Part shown: positions 47,209 through 58,984 of the stretch, piece after piece
Layout: the number at the start of each line of letters is the position of its first letter
How positions within the stretch are numbered: position 1 is the first letter of the stretch
Source of the DNA: Actinostola sp. cb2023
Taxonomy: Eukaryota; Cnidaria; Anthozoa; Actiniaria; Actinostolidae
Direction of reading: 5' to 3'
Assembly (NCBI GenBank): GCA_033675265.1
Contig: JAUJYZ010000094.1
Coordinates: 62,001 to 126,000, forward strand
DNA: 64,000 bases
Made by a program: the position numbers and the translations under genes
Notes under the pieces: model-generated
Told to the model about the DNA's origin: nothing
What the model saw: the letters and a program-made list of their open reading frames with translations, nothing else
Database searches by the model: none

Positions 47209-49694
47209 GAGGCTGTCCGTGTAAGAACGGATAAGGTAAATTCCGGCCCCCGCCCGATTTCCCTAATTTTTTTGGTGAAAGACAACCATTATATGTAATG
47301 AACAAAAATCATATTTATTTGGATCAATTTTTTTATTTTTATATTTTGTGAGACGGTTTTCGAAGTTACCTCAAAACCGGAAATGGTATCATCCGAATCC
47401 GAGACATTTAACTATAAATATCGAGCGCTCCCAAAACCTAACGCCATATCCAAACAATTTGAGTATTTTACCTGTCAAAGTTCAATCCTTTTACTTTAAT
47501 GTAAGGCTATAACAACTGAATTCTATAAAATTTTGACTGAGTTATACATTTTCTTGTATGCCTTCTGAAAGACGCCGATGAACGTAGAAAGTGACATACC
47601 CGTAATAAAAAAATGTTTTCTTAAAAGTGGGGCCTGATCTGGAATCAAGTCTATTGTAAACCAAAAGTCCTAAGACCAGTTTACTAAAATAGCGAATAAA
47701 ATCTGTGGGCACTCTCACTTCCGCGCCGCAGACAGCTCCCAAATATTCGTGATTTTGGTCGAAATCGAAGATAACGCGCTCCGACCGATAGACTAATTGT
47801 CTACTCAGAAAATACTGCAAAATGTTCTAAAGGCTACTAAATGTTCGGTTGTGAAGTACAAAGAACAAAGAAATACTATGTCGTGTTTTGAACCTTTGGT
47901 TTGGCAAAAATCTACCCATTTCTTGGTGATTTATTAGCATCATTGATTATTCATTTTGATGTCAAATATGCAAATTAGCTGGACAAGCATTATTTGGTAG
48001 TAAACGTCCTCTAGCTCAAAATGTTTTCTCCTTCAAAAAGTAAAACCTAAAAGAGAAAATAATATTTCTAAATAGTCATAAATCAATATTTATTTCAGAC
48101 TTTCTTAAAACTCTTATTTTGTGAGTCATTCTGATTTTCCACGATGTGCTAATTAATGCACATGTTGATTTTGCAAACCTCAGTTGTTCATTTCAAGCCT
48201 CGAAACTCCAATAAATAGATGCTCTGTACAATAAATAGATGCTCTGTAATGCCTAACTTGAAACTCCAACGACTAGTAACGTACGTACCTGTACGTGCCT
48301 TGTACTGACTGACTCATAACACTCAAGGCCCAGTGCTTTGCCTAGCCGTTCTAGCGCTTAGGAACCGAGTGTGGAGTACGGCTGAAAATGTTTACTCCGG
48401 CGTCTTTGTATTTTGTCTCGCCCTACATACGTAAAAATATCCAGCCGTATACTACATACTAAAATATCAAATAATATATTACTTTAGAATAATAGAGTAA
48501 GAAGGGATGTCTATAAATGTTGGTCTCGAAAGACGTCCGAATTGGCAGCCATTTTGTATTCCATCTCAAAAGTTGGAAGTCAGAAGTCGGAACGCAGAAG
48601 TCGTAACTCAGAAGTCGGAAGTCGGAAGTGGCCCTTCTCGGCCATCGTAACAATCAGTACTACTGAGTAGTGTTCTCGAACTTACTTCATGTAATTTTGA
48701 CAAAACTTGAAATGAACAACTGAGGTTTGCAAAATCAACATGTGCATTAATTAGCACATCGTGGAAAATCAGAATGACTCACAAAATAAGAGTTTTAAGA
48801 AAGTCTGAAATAAATATTGATTTATGACTATTTAGAAATATTATTTTCTCTTTTAGGTTTTACTTTTTGAAGGAGAAAACATTTTGAGCTAGAGGACGTT
48901 TACTACCAAATAATGCTTGTCCAGCTAATTTACATATTTGACATCAAAATGAATAATCAATGATGCTAATAAATCACCAAGAAATGGGTAGATTTTTGCC
49001 AAACCAAAGGTTCAAAACACGACATAGTATTTCTTTGTTCTTTGTACTTCACAACCGAACATTTAGTAGCCTTTAGAACATTTTGCAGTATTTTCTGAGT
49101 AGACAATTAGTCTATCGGTCGGAGCGCGTTATCTTCGATTTCGATCAAAATCACGAATATTTGGGAGCTGTCTGCGGCGCGGAAGTGAGAGTGCCCACAG
49201 ATTTTATTCGCTATTTTAGTAAACTGGTCTTAGGACTTTTGGTTTACAATAGACTTGATTCCAGATCAGGCCCCACTTTTAAGAAAACATTTTTTTATTA
49301 CGGGTATGTCACTTTCTACGTTCATCGGCGTCTTTCAGAAGGCATACAAGAAAATGTATAACTCAGTCAAAATTTTATAGAATTCAGTTGTTATAGCCTT
49401 ACATTAAAGTAAAAGGATTGAACTTTGACAGGTAAAATACTCAAATTGTTTGGATATGGCGTTAGGTTTTGGGAGCGCTCGATATTTATAGTTAAATGTC
49501 TCGGATTCGGATGATACCATTTCCGGTTTTGAGGTAACTTCGAAAACCGTCTCACAAAATATTAAAAAAACCCAATTGATCCAAATAAATATTATTTTTG
49601 TTCATTACATATAATGGTTGTCTTTCACCAAAAAAATTAGAGAAATCGGGCGGGGGCCGGAATTTACCTTATCCGTTCTTACACGGACAGCCTC
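47209..49694. mobile_element. Foldback element 3 at TTAA (2.5 kb)
   Basis: Arms 47209-48196 and 48706-49694, nearly identical, begin GAGGCTGTCCGTGTAAGAAC. TTAA at 47205-47208 and 49695-49698. The identical 92-residue frames on the two arms (47542-47820 minus, 49083-49361 plus) reflect this symmetry; no family is recognised. Confidence 0.9.
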
Positions 49695-49698
49695 TTAA

Positions 49699-51217
49699 GA
49701 GAGGGTTTCCGTAACTATCACGTATAGGTTGGAAGTATAGAAAAATCCGAATTTCCAAAAAGTATGCCACAATAAAGGCTTTTGGTTACTGTTTCCAAAT
49801 ATGTACATTTTAGGTCGTTTGGATTTTTCTTTAATTTTTGACACGATTTTTTATATTTATCGCTCAGGAGCAGTCAAAATAGACACCAAAATCGCGAATT
49901 TTCGGGAGCGAGCACAGAGAAATTTTAGCTCATCTGCAAAAACAATTAACAATAGAACGATAGCACCATCTTTTCTCAGCAGGATACCGATGTTAGAATT
50001 AACTGTAACTCGAAATTTAATTTTTGACAGATTTTTCAAATTTATGTCTCGCGTACATAAAGTCTCACGGCAAAATTTGGTCGATATTCCGAAGCTAAAA
50101 ACCCACACTGGTACATCGCTTTGGTTATCAAGACTATATTTTTCGGATACACCATTCCTTCAACTAGGATTTGGCTGGAAAAAAAATTGGGGTAAATTAA
50201 AATCCTCATTTTTATAGCGTCCCGGAAACAACACACTTGACGAAATGAGCGACCTTCTGACCTGTCACGCCATCAACAGAATAACAGCCTAAACTGCAAA
50301 ACTTGTAGCCTGCGTTGAACAATTTTCCACTAATCATTATTCTTTGTATGTTAAATTGTGAATCATAAAGTCAAGTATTAGATCGATTTTACCTACAAAA
50401 CGAGCCATTTTGCGACATTATTGAGTGCTATATATTTTGAATTTAATGCTAATTTGCATTTCGGTAGTTTGTAAACAACTATTCACTGTTTTGCAAATGA
50501 ACAAGTGCAAGCAAAATATCATGTCAAATATAAGAAAGCAAACCCTATAATGTCCTTCTTACCGTTTACAGTCATTTTACATACAAAGAATAATGGTTAG
50601 TGGAAAATTGTTCAAATGGAGCGCAAAGTTTTGCAGTCTGTTGATAGCGTGAAAGGTCAGAAGGTTGCTCATTTCGTCAAGTGTGTTTTTCCGGGACGCT
50701 CTAAAAATGAGGATTTTAATTTACCCCAATTTTTTTTTCAGCCAAATCCTAGTTGAAGGAATGGTGTATCCGAAAAAATATAGTCTTGATAACCAAAGCG
50801 ATGTACCAGTGTGGGTTTTCAGCTTCGGAATATAGACCAAATTTTGCCGTGAGACATTATGTACGCGAGACATAAATTTGAAAAATCTGTCAAAAATTAA
50901 GTTTCGAGTTACAGTTAATTCTAACATCGGTATCCTGCTGAGAAAAGATGGTGCTGTCGTTCTATGTTAATTGTTTTTGCAGATGAGCTAAAATTTCTCT
51001 GTGCTCGCTCCCGAAAATTCGCGATTTTGGTGTCTATTTTGATCGCTCCTGAGCGATAAATATAAAAAATCGTGCCAAAAATTAAATAAAAATCCAAACG
51101 ACCTAAAATGTACTGATTTGGAAACAGCAACCAAAAGCCTTTATTGTGGCATACTTTTTGGAAATTCGGATTTTTCTATACTTCCAACCTATACGTGATA
51201 GTTACGGAAACCCTCTC
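49699..51217. mobile_element. Foldback element 4 at TTAA (1.5 kb)
   Basis: Arms of about 650 bp begin GAGAGGGTTTCCGTAACTAT. The left TTAA (49695-49698) is the same four bases that end foldback element 3; the right TTAA is 51218-51221. No transposase. Confidence 0.9.
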
Positions 51218-51221
51218 TTAA

Positions 51222-51704
51222 AGCTTCTTATAACCCAAACTTTGGTTGAGATACAATGTTTTGACTGCTTTTTTGGTTCTAAGACCTTTTGGTCAATCAT
51301 ACTCAATATAAGGCCCAAAAAAGTGCAAACCGGCAATTTTCCTTTATAGCCTCTTGTGGGGCGTACGATAGGTTTAGATTGATAGGATACTATTTTCACA
51401 AGGTTCGTTTCGTAATTGTTTTGATTTTTCCTCAGTTTACTTAAGCAATTCAACAGCTGACTGCACCTTCGAAACGATATGTTCTAATAGGGATCGAATT
51501 TTCTGTCATATTCTGAATGTTCTGTGCGAATTTGTTATAAAAGAATAAAACGCCACAGCATTTAATTTCACTGTGACGACTTGTCGATTCAGTGATATTT
51601 CACAGCTTGAAGGACATCACTTAATAAACCAAGCTTCTGTTGAACTGGACTATACTATATAAATATCTGCAAAAAATTATTCACGAGTTAAACATAGGCA
51701 TCCT
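51222..51704. other. No recognisable feature
   Basis: AT-rich sequence with no supported gene. Confidence 0.45.
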
Positions 51705-51925
51705 CCTCCTACAGCTGTTGGTACGACTGAGCCTGAGATCGAGGCTATCGGGCGTTTGTATGTAGTTTTTCTCTAGCTGTTATTACACAAAACTCGTTAT
51801 ACCGTGGCATGATTATATGCAGATCAGTATTTGTGTAAAACTCGGAGAAAAATATTACTTATAAACTGACTGGTTTGTTTTTCTAGCTGTCGCGATGGCC
51901 TCACTCTGATCAGTGCACATTCGTA
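51705..51925. repeat. Dispersed repeat shared with 19800-20046
   Basis: Same orientation and order as the copy near 19800, with small deletions. 51926-52380 after it has short hairpins around GGGACCGAGGGAAACAGTAT, also seen at 20280. Confidence 0.6.
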
Positions 51926-52381
51926 TTTATCATACATCTACTATACCGGCTATTTTATTTTAAAAACTTATTACTGGGACCGAGGGAAACAGTATGTGTC
52001 GGTAGTACCGAGACTACCGATGTTTCCCCGAGGCTCAGCCGAGGTAAACAATTATTATTGCTGCGAGCGTAGCGAGCAGCGAAACTAATCTGGTGGGCTT
52101 CCTGTGTTGAGATGCGGTTCCTGTGGCGGATTTTCATATTGGCTACAAATCGAGATTTGTGTTAGTCATGTTGTCATGTTATTTTTCGAGATGATTTTGA
52201 GCCCGCAGTACTTATGATCAGCGGTGCACGCCATGGGTTGTGCAATCGATCACGTTGGATGAAATTCGTTGGATATGAACGTTGTAAGTCAGTAAATCAT
52301 GTCAAACTCAATGTTATTTCTTACTGGAAGCATTCATCTAGGTCACTAACGATTCAATGCCGACATTTCTAGGCCGGAAGA

Positions 52382-53488
52382 CAATGTTATTTTATGAGTT
52401 TTTCAGCTCTGCTATGTACTCAGTCATGTCAAGTTCGTCAATGATGCATGTCAATGACAATGGACGAGTCGAACACCGAAGGAGACAGAATGTCAGCTGA
52501 ATACTCTATGCTTTTGACAGACACAGTATTCCAGATACAGAGACTTTGTCGCTGAACTGTCTGAGCTCGTCTATCTTATAATCTAAAACACTCAAGCAAT
52601 CAACTGACATGAACTGAAAGAGCTTCAGTGCACATTTATTCAACATCAGTACGTGAAAATCATAATTGATAAAATACTCAACCAAAAAAGGTACAACGTT
52701 CAACTCTGTATCAAAGAATACATGATCATATTGTACATGTACATGACACCAGTGTAATCTATCCAATGTCTACAATACTGGACATCATAAAATATAGTTT
52801 ACATTCAACTGAGTATATACAAATGACACTTTCCATTATTTCACCTAGCACACTTGGAACAATTCACTTCCCTGAATCACTACAGTTACAGTTTGAGAAC
52901 AATTTACAATACAGCCTGATTTCATTTTCAGAACTGTACATGCACAAATATATATTTTTAAACTTGTGAATAGTAGTACAGTAGTACATTGTATTGGGTA
53001 CCACATTGACTGATTGATATGTACATATATCAAGTAAATAGTAATATCCCAAAACAGAGGAAGCATTCAAATAATGTAATTATGTACATGTATCAAGTCA
53101 ATAGTAATATCCCAAAACAGAGGAAGCATTCAAATAATGTAATTACTTATCCACAATTATTATTATAAACATCAAATACATCAGCGGTCGAGGGACCACA
53201 AAACATATTGCTTTCCCGAGGTCCCAGTAAATATGTGTTTTGTTATATACCAAGTGTCAAAGACCAAAAAAAATATGTTGCAAAAATAGACAATAGAAAA
53301 TAGGTTGCATTTCCGGTTAGGTAGCTTCCGGTTTTTTTATTACCGGTTCACGTGATACCTCTCGTCCAATGAGAGTCCGAGAAAAATGGACTTTGACATT
53401 TGGTATATAACAAATAAGCCTATGGCTTTATAAATGACAATAAATAGTGCTCGTAAACAAAGAACTTGTACATGCATTTTAAACTAGC
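52382..53488. repeat. Segmental duplication unit A: 3' flank of GTPase copy 2
   Basis: Matches 59610-61613 apart from an insertion there. It includes an inverted repeat TTGTTATATACC / GGTATATAACAAA (53229-53411) shared by both copies. No gene is supported; the frames at 52506-53070 are not conserved as protein. Confidence 0.8.
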
Positions 53489-54991
53489 TCACTTCCAAAG
53501 GGATTTGATTTTTAGCATTGCTTTTAGTGCATTGTAATTAACTCGTTTATACCCATCATACCCTTGGATGACAGCCCATGGATAGAGCTGCTCTACCTCC
53601 TGAGCAACCACGCCTTCTCCTCTACCGATCAGACCCAGTCTCTTTGCTTGATTGTTCCAAATCCACTGGACGCCATGAAGACCGATAGATTCATACTCCG
53701 AACCGCTGACCAACGTTATGTTTCGCTTGAGCCGGATATCACTCAAAACCCACCAATACCACCAAGTCTTGCCAACCACTGCTGTACCACCCACAATGAC
53801 TGCAGAGTATTTAATGATCTCCAAAATGAATTGCCAATCTCTTTTCCTCGCGGCTTCTAAGGCATCGCGAACGCTTTGTTTGGCAGCTCTCCTTTCCTCT
53901 TCTTTTATGCAGTATTTTTCATACAAAGCGATATTCCTTTGTTTTTGATGTTTTAATTCAGTAGCGGTCAGTCTCTCATCTAGAAGTGGCTTGATATACT
54001 TGTCAAAACTTTTTTTGCAGTTATCAGTCTCAAACAGTTTGTAAAAATTGGGAAGCATGGACTTCCAGTCTTCGTTGGTTTTCATCGCGTGTACTACCAT
54101 ATTGGCCAGATATACGAGTGCTTCTCCTTCCATGCTCGCGCCGTTCAATGTCTTCTTCTCAAGTGTCTGTAGTAGTTTAGTTTTGAGAATAACAATGCGA
54201 TTAAGATAGCCGGTATTGGAAAGTTTTTGGATGTCCTTTAGAATGTGATAATTTGAAATGTATGGCAATTCAAATACGTTAATATTTTCTTTTGGAAAAC
54301 ATTTACCAACAACAATGTTATTCTCACCCGAGTTTGATGCTATCAAGGAATCCTTTATGTACTCTTCCACTGTTCCATATCCCTCAGGTTGCTTTAAAGC
54401 ACCCCTAAGTACAGCGATCAAACGAGGGAAATGCTCCAGCTTGGCGTCTTCTGAGTCTGGCAACACGAGCTGACCTAAACGACATATCTTGTAGAGAAAC
54501 TCCAACATATGATTAGAAGGCGCTTCTTTCATGAATAGCATCAACGATGATGACATTAGGGCAGTAAACATACTAATTTTAGTTGTGATCTCGTCATTGC
54601 CAAGGTCTGTTCCTTCCACGTCCAACAACAGTACTGAAGTGCCGGAATCCTCGTGTATCGACAGCCACACTCCGCGAGTCACTGCTGCCATGGTTTCTCC
54701 TGTTTCAAAAACTTCTTCTACGTTTTGACTTTGGGATTTTCCCGCCAAAGTATGATGAATGTAGTTGAGGGCAGTAGATTTTCCAACTCTTGCATCACCA
54801 ATAGCCGCGATCACTCTTACTGGAGACGACAATCGCTTCATCCTGGACAGCGCTTCTTCGTTGAGTACAAACTCGTTAGTGTCTTTATCGATTGATAACA
54901 GACGAATGGCTTTTTCAGCAGACGTGCTCTCACTAAGACAAGCAATTGTCATTACAAGAAGAACACTGCTTACCATTGCTGTGTACGACAT
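53489..54991 (-). CDS. Secreted GBP-like GTPase with C-terminal S74 chaperone domain, copy 2
   Basis: 500 residues in one exon, ATG at 54991. Residues 1-25 are a signal peptide (VSSVLLVMTIACLSESTSA). The GTPase domain is of the guanylate-binding-protein/dynamin superfamily: P-loop GDARVGKS (65-72), switch Thr in AVTRGVWLSI (about 105), G3 LLDVEGTD (122-129), and the GBP-typical CFPKENINVFELP. At the guanine-specificity position GBPs have LRD; here it is LRG (about 195-197). A charged helical region follows, then a hydrophobic stretch (about 392-416, IIKYSAVIVGGTAVVGKTWW) that may span a membrane. The last 84 residues match the intramolecular chaperone/peptidase S74 domain, with Ser417 and Lys422 in SDIRLK and the motif GVVAQEVEQLYP. 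In that family the Ser-Lys pair cleaves the chaperone off a trimer. The cellular role is unknown; GBP relatives act in cell-autonomous immunity. Confidence 0.88.
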   Translation of the reverse strand: MSYTAMVSSVLLVMTIACLSESTSAEKAIRLLSIDKDTNEFVLNEEALSRMKRLSSPVRVIAAIGDARVGKSTALNYIHHTLAGKSQSQNVEEVFETGETMAAVTRGVWLSIHEDSGTSVLLLDVEGTDLGNDEITTKISMFTALMSSSLMLFMKEAPSNHMLEFLYKICRLGQLVLPDSEDAKLEHFPRLIAVLRGALKQPEGYGTVEEYIKDSLIASNSGENNIVVGKCFPKENINVFELPYISNYHILKDIQKLSNTGYLNRIVILKTKLLQTLEKKTLNGASMEGEALVYLANMVVHAMKTNEDWKSMLPNFYKLFETDNCKKSFDKYIKPLLDERLTATELKHQKQRNIALYEKYCIKEEERRAAKQSVRDALEAARKRDWQFILEIIKYSAVIVGGTAVVGKTWWYWWVLSDIRLKRNITLVSGSEYESIGLHGVQWIWNNQAKRLGLIGRGEGVVAQEVEQLYPWAVIQGYDGYKRVNYNALKAMLKIKSLWK

Positions 54992-55240
54992 CTTGCAAGC
55001 ACAAAACAAATCCAAAGTATTGATCAGTGTATAAGGTCACACGGCTTGTGTTGCGTTAAATATAGTTGTACAGTTTACACGTGCGTACAAATGATTGGTA
55101 GTTCAAAAGGGAAAATCCCTTACTAAAATCCCCTACTGAACATGCCAAACAAGAAGCCGACAGGTTACTAACTATCAAGGGAAACTCCCTGACATTAATT
55201 CATTGTATTTCTCATGATGGTGGGGGATTCCCCGAAACGA
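54992..55240 (-). promoter_or_regulatory. Promoter of GTPase copy 2 with three NF-kB-like sites
   Basis: On the minus strand a TATA-like TATATTTAA (55056-55064) lies about 65 bp before the ATG. Further upstream are GGGAAAATCCC (55109-55119), GGGAAACTCCC (55179-55189) and GGGGATTCCCC (55223-55233); each fits GGGRNWYYCC on one strand. All three recur at the same places upstream of copy 3. Binding is inferred. Confidence 0.6.
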
Positions 55241-55712
55241 GCGGGTGGTTTATGCATGAAAGGGAATATTTTCATGTTAATTGAAATAATAATCTATTCA
55301 ATTTCTATAGTACATAACGCTTCAATAGAATAATATCATGAACATCGTGTTTTATACATATTGAAAGTGCACAGCTGGTTGGATTTCATAGGGATTGTTA
55401 TGCACATACTTTAGGTGACTCTCATTTAATTTTTTAATTTTCTTAAATCGATGTTTTGAGCAACAAAACGTTGACCGATTTCGGATGTTTTTCATCCTGA
55501 TAATCAGGTATTCGTAAATTTCATAAAAAGCACATTTATTGCAATAAATAATAAATTAATTTATTCCAATACATATTATTGCAATAAAGACAACATTTGT
55601 TGAGTTACAATCAATATTGAAACACTCCATTTTTAGAGAAAATGCTTATGTTTTCCAAACTCCATGATGGATTTTTTTTCAAATTACCTCAAACAAGTGC
55701 ATGTACAAGTGT
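55241..55712. repeat. Segmental duplication unit A: 5' flank of copy 2
   Basis: Matches 63338-63720 (for example GAGCAACAAAACGTT, CATCCTGATAATCAGG). No gene. It is interrupted by foldback element 5 at 55713; the homologous sequence resumes near 57273. Confidence 0.75.
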
Positions 55713-57158
55713 ATGGCGTTCCGTTACGGACAAAAATATGATTATAATATTTCAATCGAAAAATTACAATCTGTATCGAGTTTTTGAAAAATAGGTGTTT
55801 AAAAATAAAATAAATATAATCTAAAATGAAATATATATCCAGTTTTATAAAATAACTGTTCAAAAATATTTTTTAAGTATCGAAAATATTGTGAAGAATA
55901 TATATTGAAATGCAATTTAAAAAATTGAATCGAAGTTCGGAAAAAAATCAATGTCGAGAGGAAACGGAAATGAGACTCCCAGATAAAATATTCAAAGTCG
56001 AGAGGAAACGGAAATGAGATCCCAGATAAAATATTCAAAGTCGAGAGGAAACGGAAATGAGATCCCAGATAAAATATTCAAAGTCAAGAGGAAACGGAAG
56101 TGATAAAATCCAGTTGCGATTTACACGTGACAAGACGTGTGACAAAATGCGCGGGAATTTCCCCCTGTACTTCTTCTTCTTTTGACTTGTAATTTTCGGT
56201 TGAGCCAGGATCGGTATGTCAGAACAAAGTCCACAAAATATACAAGATATAGTGAGGGCGGTCGTCGAAAATTTGGGAAGACTTCCAAATAACCCCCGCA
56301 ATAACCCCATAAACTCTCCAACTCCGGCAAGCACTACAAGTAGCAGTGCAACAACAACAACCGTTTCTGAGTTGAATCGCGCACCTTTCAAATACTTCGT
56401 GGTAATGGATCAAGCATGAATTTGTCATCTGGGTCCTCTCGTTGGTCTCCGTCTCATTCCAGAACTGCTACTGAAATTTTCTCTTGATGAAAACCCAGAT
56501 GACAAATTCATGCTTGATCCATTACCACGAAGTATTTGAAAGGTGCGCGATTCAACTCAGAAACGGTTGTTGTTGTTGCACTGCTACTTGCAGTGCTTGG
56601 AGTTGGAGAGTCTATGGCGTTATTGCGGGGGTTATTTGGATGTCTTCCCAAATTTTCGACGACCGCCCTCACTATATCTTGTATATTTTGTGGACTTTGT
56701 TCTGACATACCGATCCTGGCTCAACCGAAAATTACAAGTCAAAAGAAGAAGAAGTACAGGGGGAAATTCCCGCGCATTTTGTCACATGTCTTGTCACGTG
56801 TAAATCGCAACTGGATTTTATCACTTCCGTTTCCTCTTGACTTTGAATATTTTATCTGGGATCTCATTTCCGTTTCCTCTCGACTTTGAATATTTTATCT
56901 GGGAGTCTCATTTCCGTTTCCTCTCGACATTGATTTTTTTTCGAACTTCGATTCAATTTTTTAAATTGCATTTCAATATGAATATTTTCGATACTTAACA
57001 AATATTTTTGAACAGTTATTTTATAAAACTGGATATATATTTCATTTTAGATTATATTTATTTTATTTTTAAACACCTATTTTTCAAAAACTCGATACAG
57101 ATTGTAACATTTCGATTGAAATATTATAATCATATTTTTGTCCGTAACGGAACGCCAT
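55713..57158. mobile_element. Foldback element 5, 8-bp target duplication
   Basis: Arms 55713-56434 and 56493-57158 begin ATGGCGTTCCGTTACGGA. ACAAGTGT flanks both sides (55705-55712, 57159-57166). Because the flank and tip are partly palindromic, the duplication could be read as 4, 6 or 8 bp. Eight would suit hAT, P or Merlin types. It is absent from the matching place in copy 3. Each arm carries 42-bp tandem GTCGAGAGGAAACGGAAATG units and a mirrored ATG frame. Confidence 0.85.
56216..56419 (+). CDS. 67-residue frame on a foldback arm (mirrored at 56508-56708 minus)
   Basis: Begins with a true ATG, MSEQSPQNIQDIVRAVVENL, and is Ser/Thr/Asn-rich after that. The opposite arm carries the mirrored frame of 66 residues, with a few substitutions and a 3-bp difference that keeps the frame. 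It could be the first exon of the transposase of the autonomous parent, or chance. No family is recognised. Confidence 0.25.
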   Translation: MSEQSPQNIQDIVRAVVENLGRLPNNPRNNPINSPTPASTTSSSATTTTVSELNRAPFKYFVVMDQA

Positions 57159-57166
57159 ACAAGTGT

Positions 57167-58219
57167 GAAGGATTACTGGTGCCAAGTTTCAAGAAAATCC
57201 GTAGGTTGGAAAATGCTTCACAAGCGACTGCTAAATTTTAGTACAAAATACTATACTCACACACATTGTCAGCGCTGCCGTACAAATTTTAAAATAAAAC
57301 TAAATTTGAAACTATCATCTGAAAGCTTCACATCACTCGCAACTTTAGTGCAAAATTCACCCAAATCGGAAGCATACAACAAACTTTATCAATGAGAAAG
57401 TACAAGAGGTAATTATGTTGTGCATTAAATGAAAATCTAAAATATTATATTCTACATGCATATATAAAAACATTTCTGTCGATTTTTTTTCCATAATTTT
57501 TCAATATGACATATAGCAACATATTCGAAAACACTTCACCAAGATTCAGCGTACGTGTTCTTTACATAGTTTGGAGAACTTCGGTAGCAAACCCAGCCAC
57601 TTCAAGTCTTCCGTATTCAAAACTGCTTTGAAAAGCCCATCGTGTTTAAACACCGCTGGATGTGTTTTGAAATTCTTCACGGGTTTCTGCCGCTTGGGAA
57701 TCACGATACTCCAATGAAATTGTCAATGAAATGTCACTATGGGAGTATGTGATTCCCAAGCGGCAGAAACCCGTGATGATTATGGTGTATTCGATGAAAA
57801 ACTATGATAATAAATTCGGCTTCCTAGTGTCCGGCTTCAAGTCTCTTGTTGTCATTTGAATTACTCTTAGCGGACGACGTTAGTAATAATAATAATGAGT
57901 TCAACTCATTCTCGCTCTATCAGATACGCAAAACCTCTCAAAAAGCAGCAAAAAGCATATTATAAAGGCATGACGTTCGTATAAATGTTGGTTTCTAGAA
58001 GAGCCGTTGATCCATTGAGCGTCTCAGTTTCGCATCATTTCATGCATATTAATGAGGCCTTCAGAAATCGTTCGACTGTAAGTACATGTCCCAAAAGACA
58101 ATAGAATTCTGTGCGATGACAAATAACTGGAGTACTAGTATTGCTTTGTAGCTCTTTGTGGTCAGTTTGTTTTCTAAGCTTTCCACACACTCTTCATTAT
58201 AATGAGGGTGACAAGTTGA
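57167..58219. other. Intergenic: duplicated flank and a hairpin
   Basis: 57273-57600 matches 63720-64000 and is the rest of duplication unit A. An inverted repeat TTTCTGCCGCTTGGGAATCA / TGATTCCCAAGCGGCAGAAA spans about 57671-57781. No gene. Confidence 0.6.
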
Positions 58220-58453
58220 GTACTCCAGTTTCGAGTTGTTAACGCACCGCTGTACTCCTTGACAAAATACGCGTTTGATCAGACTTGGTCTCAATCCAGA
58301 GAATAACCCTTGGAAATAAAAATGGTTTCTATTGCTGAATGTCAACATTTTTTCGCGTTCGCGTCGGTATTTGCACATAATTTACACTGAATTGAGGATG
58401 CGTCTTTTGTCAAGGAGTACAGCGGTGTCCAAACAACTCGAAACTGGAGTATT
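58220..58453. mobile_element. MITE, same family as 19310-19584
   Basis: Ends TACTCCAGTTTCGAGTTGTT / AACTCGAAACTGGAGTA; inner arms share GTACTCCTTGACAAAA. Followed by a C run at about 58459. Confidence 0.7.
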
Positions 58454-58497
58454 ATAGTCTCCCCCCCCCCCCCCTCGGTAACCTGTGTTTTGATATT

Positions 58498-58660
58498 GAT
58501 AGCTGATATTGAAGTTACACTCCAATGACTTGAACAAAGGTTTGTATCAATGGAGAAGTTTCGGAGAAGTTTCTGCACATTTCTTGTACTTCTGGCCTGA
58601 TAGCCTCGACTTGACGCCGTTGTTCAGAGTCATTGGAGTGTAACTTCAATATCAGCTATT
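58498..58660. mobile_element. 163-bp hairpin MITE
   Basis: ATAGCTGATATTGAAGTTAC at the left and its exact complement at the right, arms about 32 bp. Confidence 0.7.
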
Positions 58661-58984
58661 CCGCCGTTCACATCCAGTGGATCGCAGGGAATCACATAAA
58701 ACGTTCAAAGTTTGTTTTCCTTGTTTCTAAACGGTGAAAATGTCCGAAATTAATTGAGAAAACCATTTTGCAGAAGAGGTTTCCTTCCTGCAGTCGACAT
58801 CAGGGCTAAATTTTACGTCGTAGAACAAATTGAATGATGTCACATGCATCACCTGTCGATCTGACAACCAAGTTCTAGTTCACTCTCTATTTACAGGTAT
58901 TGTTGTTGTTTCAACGACTCGATGTTTTTTTACTCGTAGATTTCCTAAAATGCATTTTTATGTCAGAATTTCCTGGAGGAAAAT

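Noticed and set aside
47542..49361. Pair of identical 92-residue frames
   Set aside because: They lie on the two arms of foldback element 3, so identity follows from the arm symmetry; no recognisable domain.
54950..54985. Splice donor GGTAAGC at the start of the GTPase genes
   Set aside because: The nearest acceptor (CTTAG, about 40 nt on) would break the reading frame in every copy, and unspliced sequence encodes a good signal peptide in copies 2 and 3.
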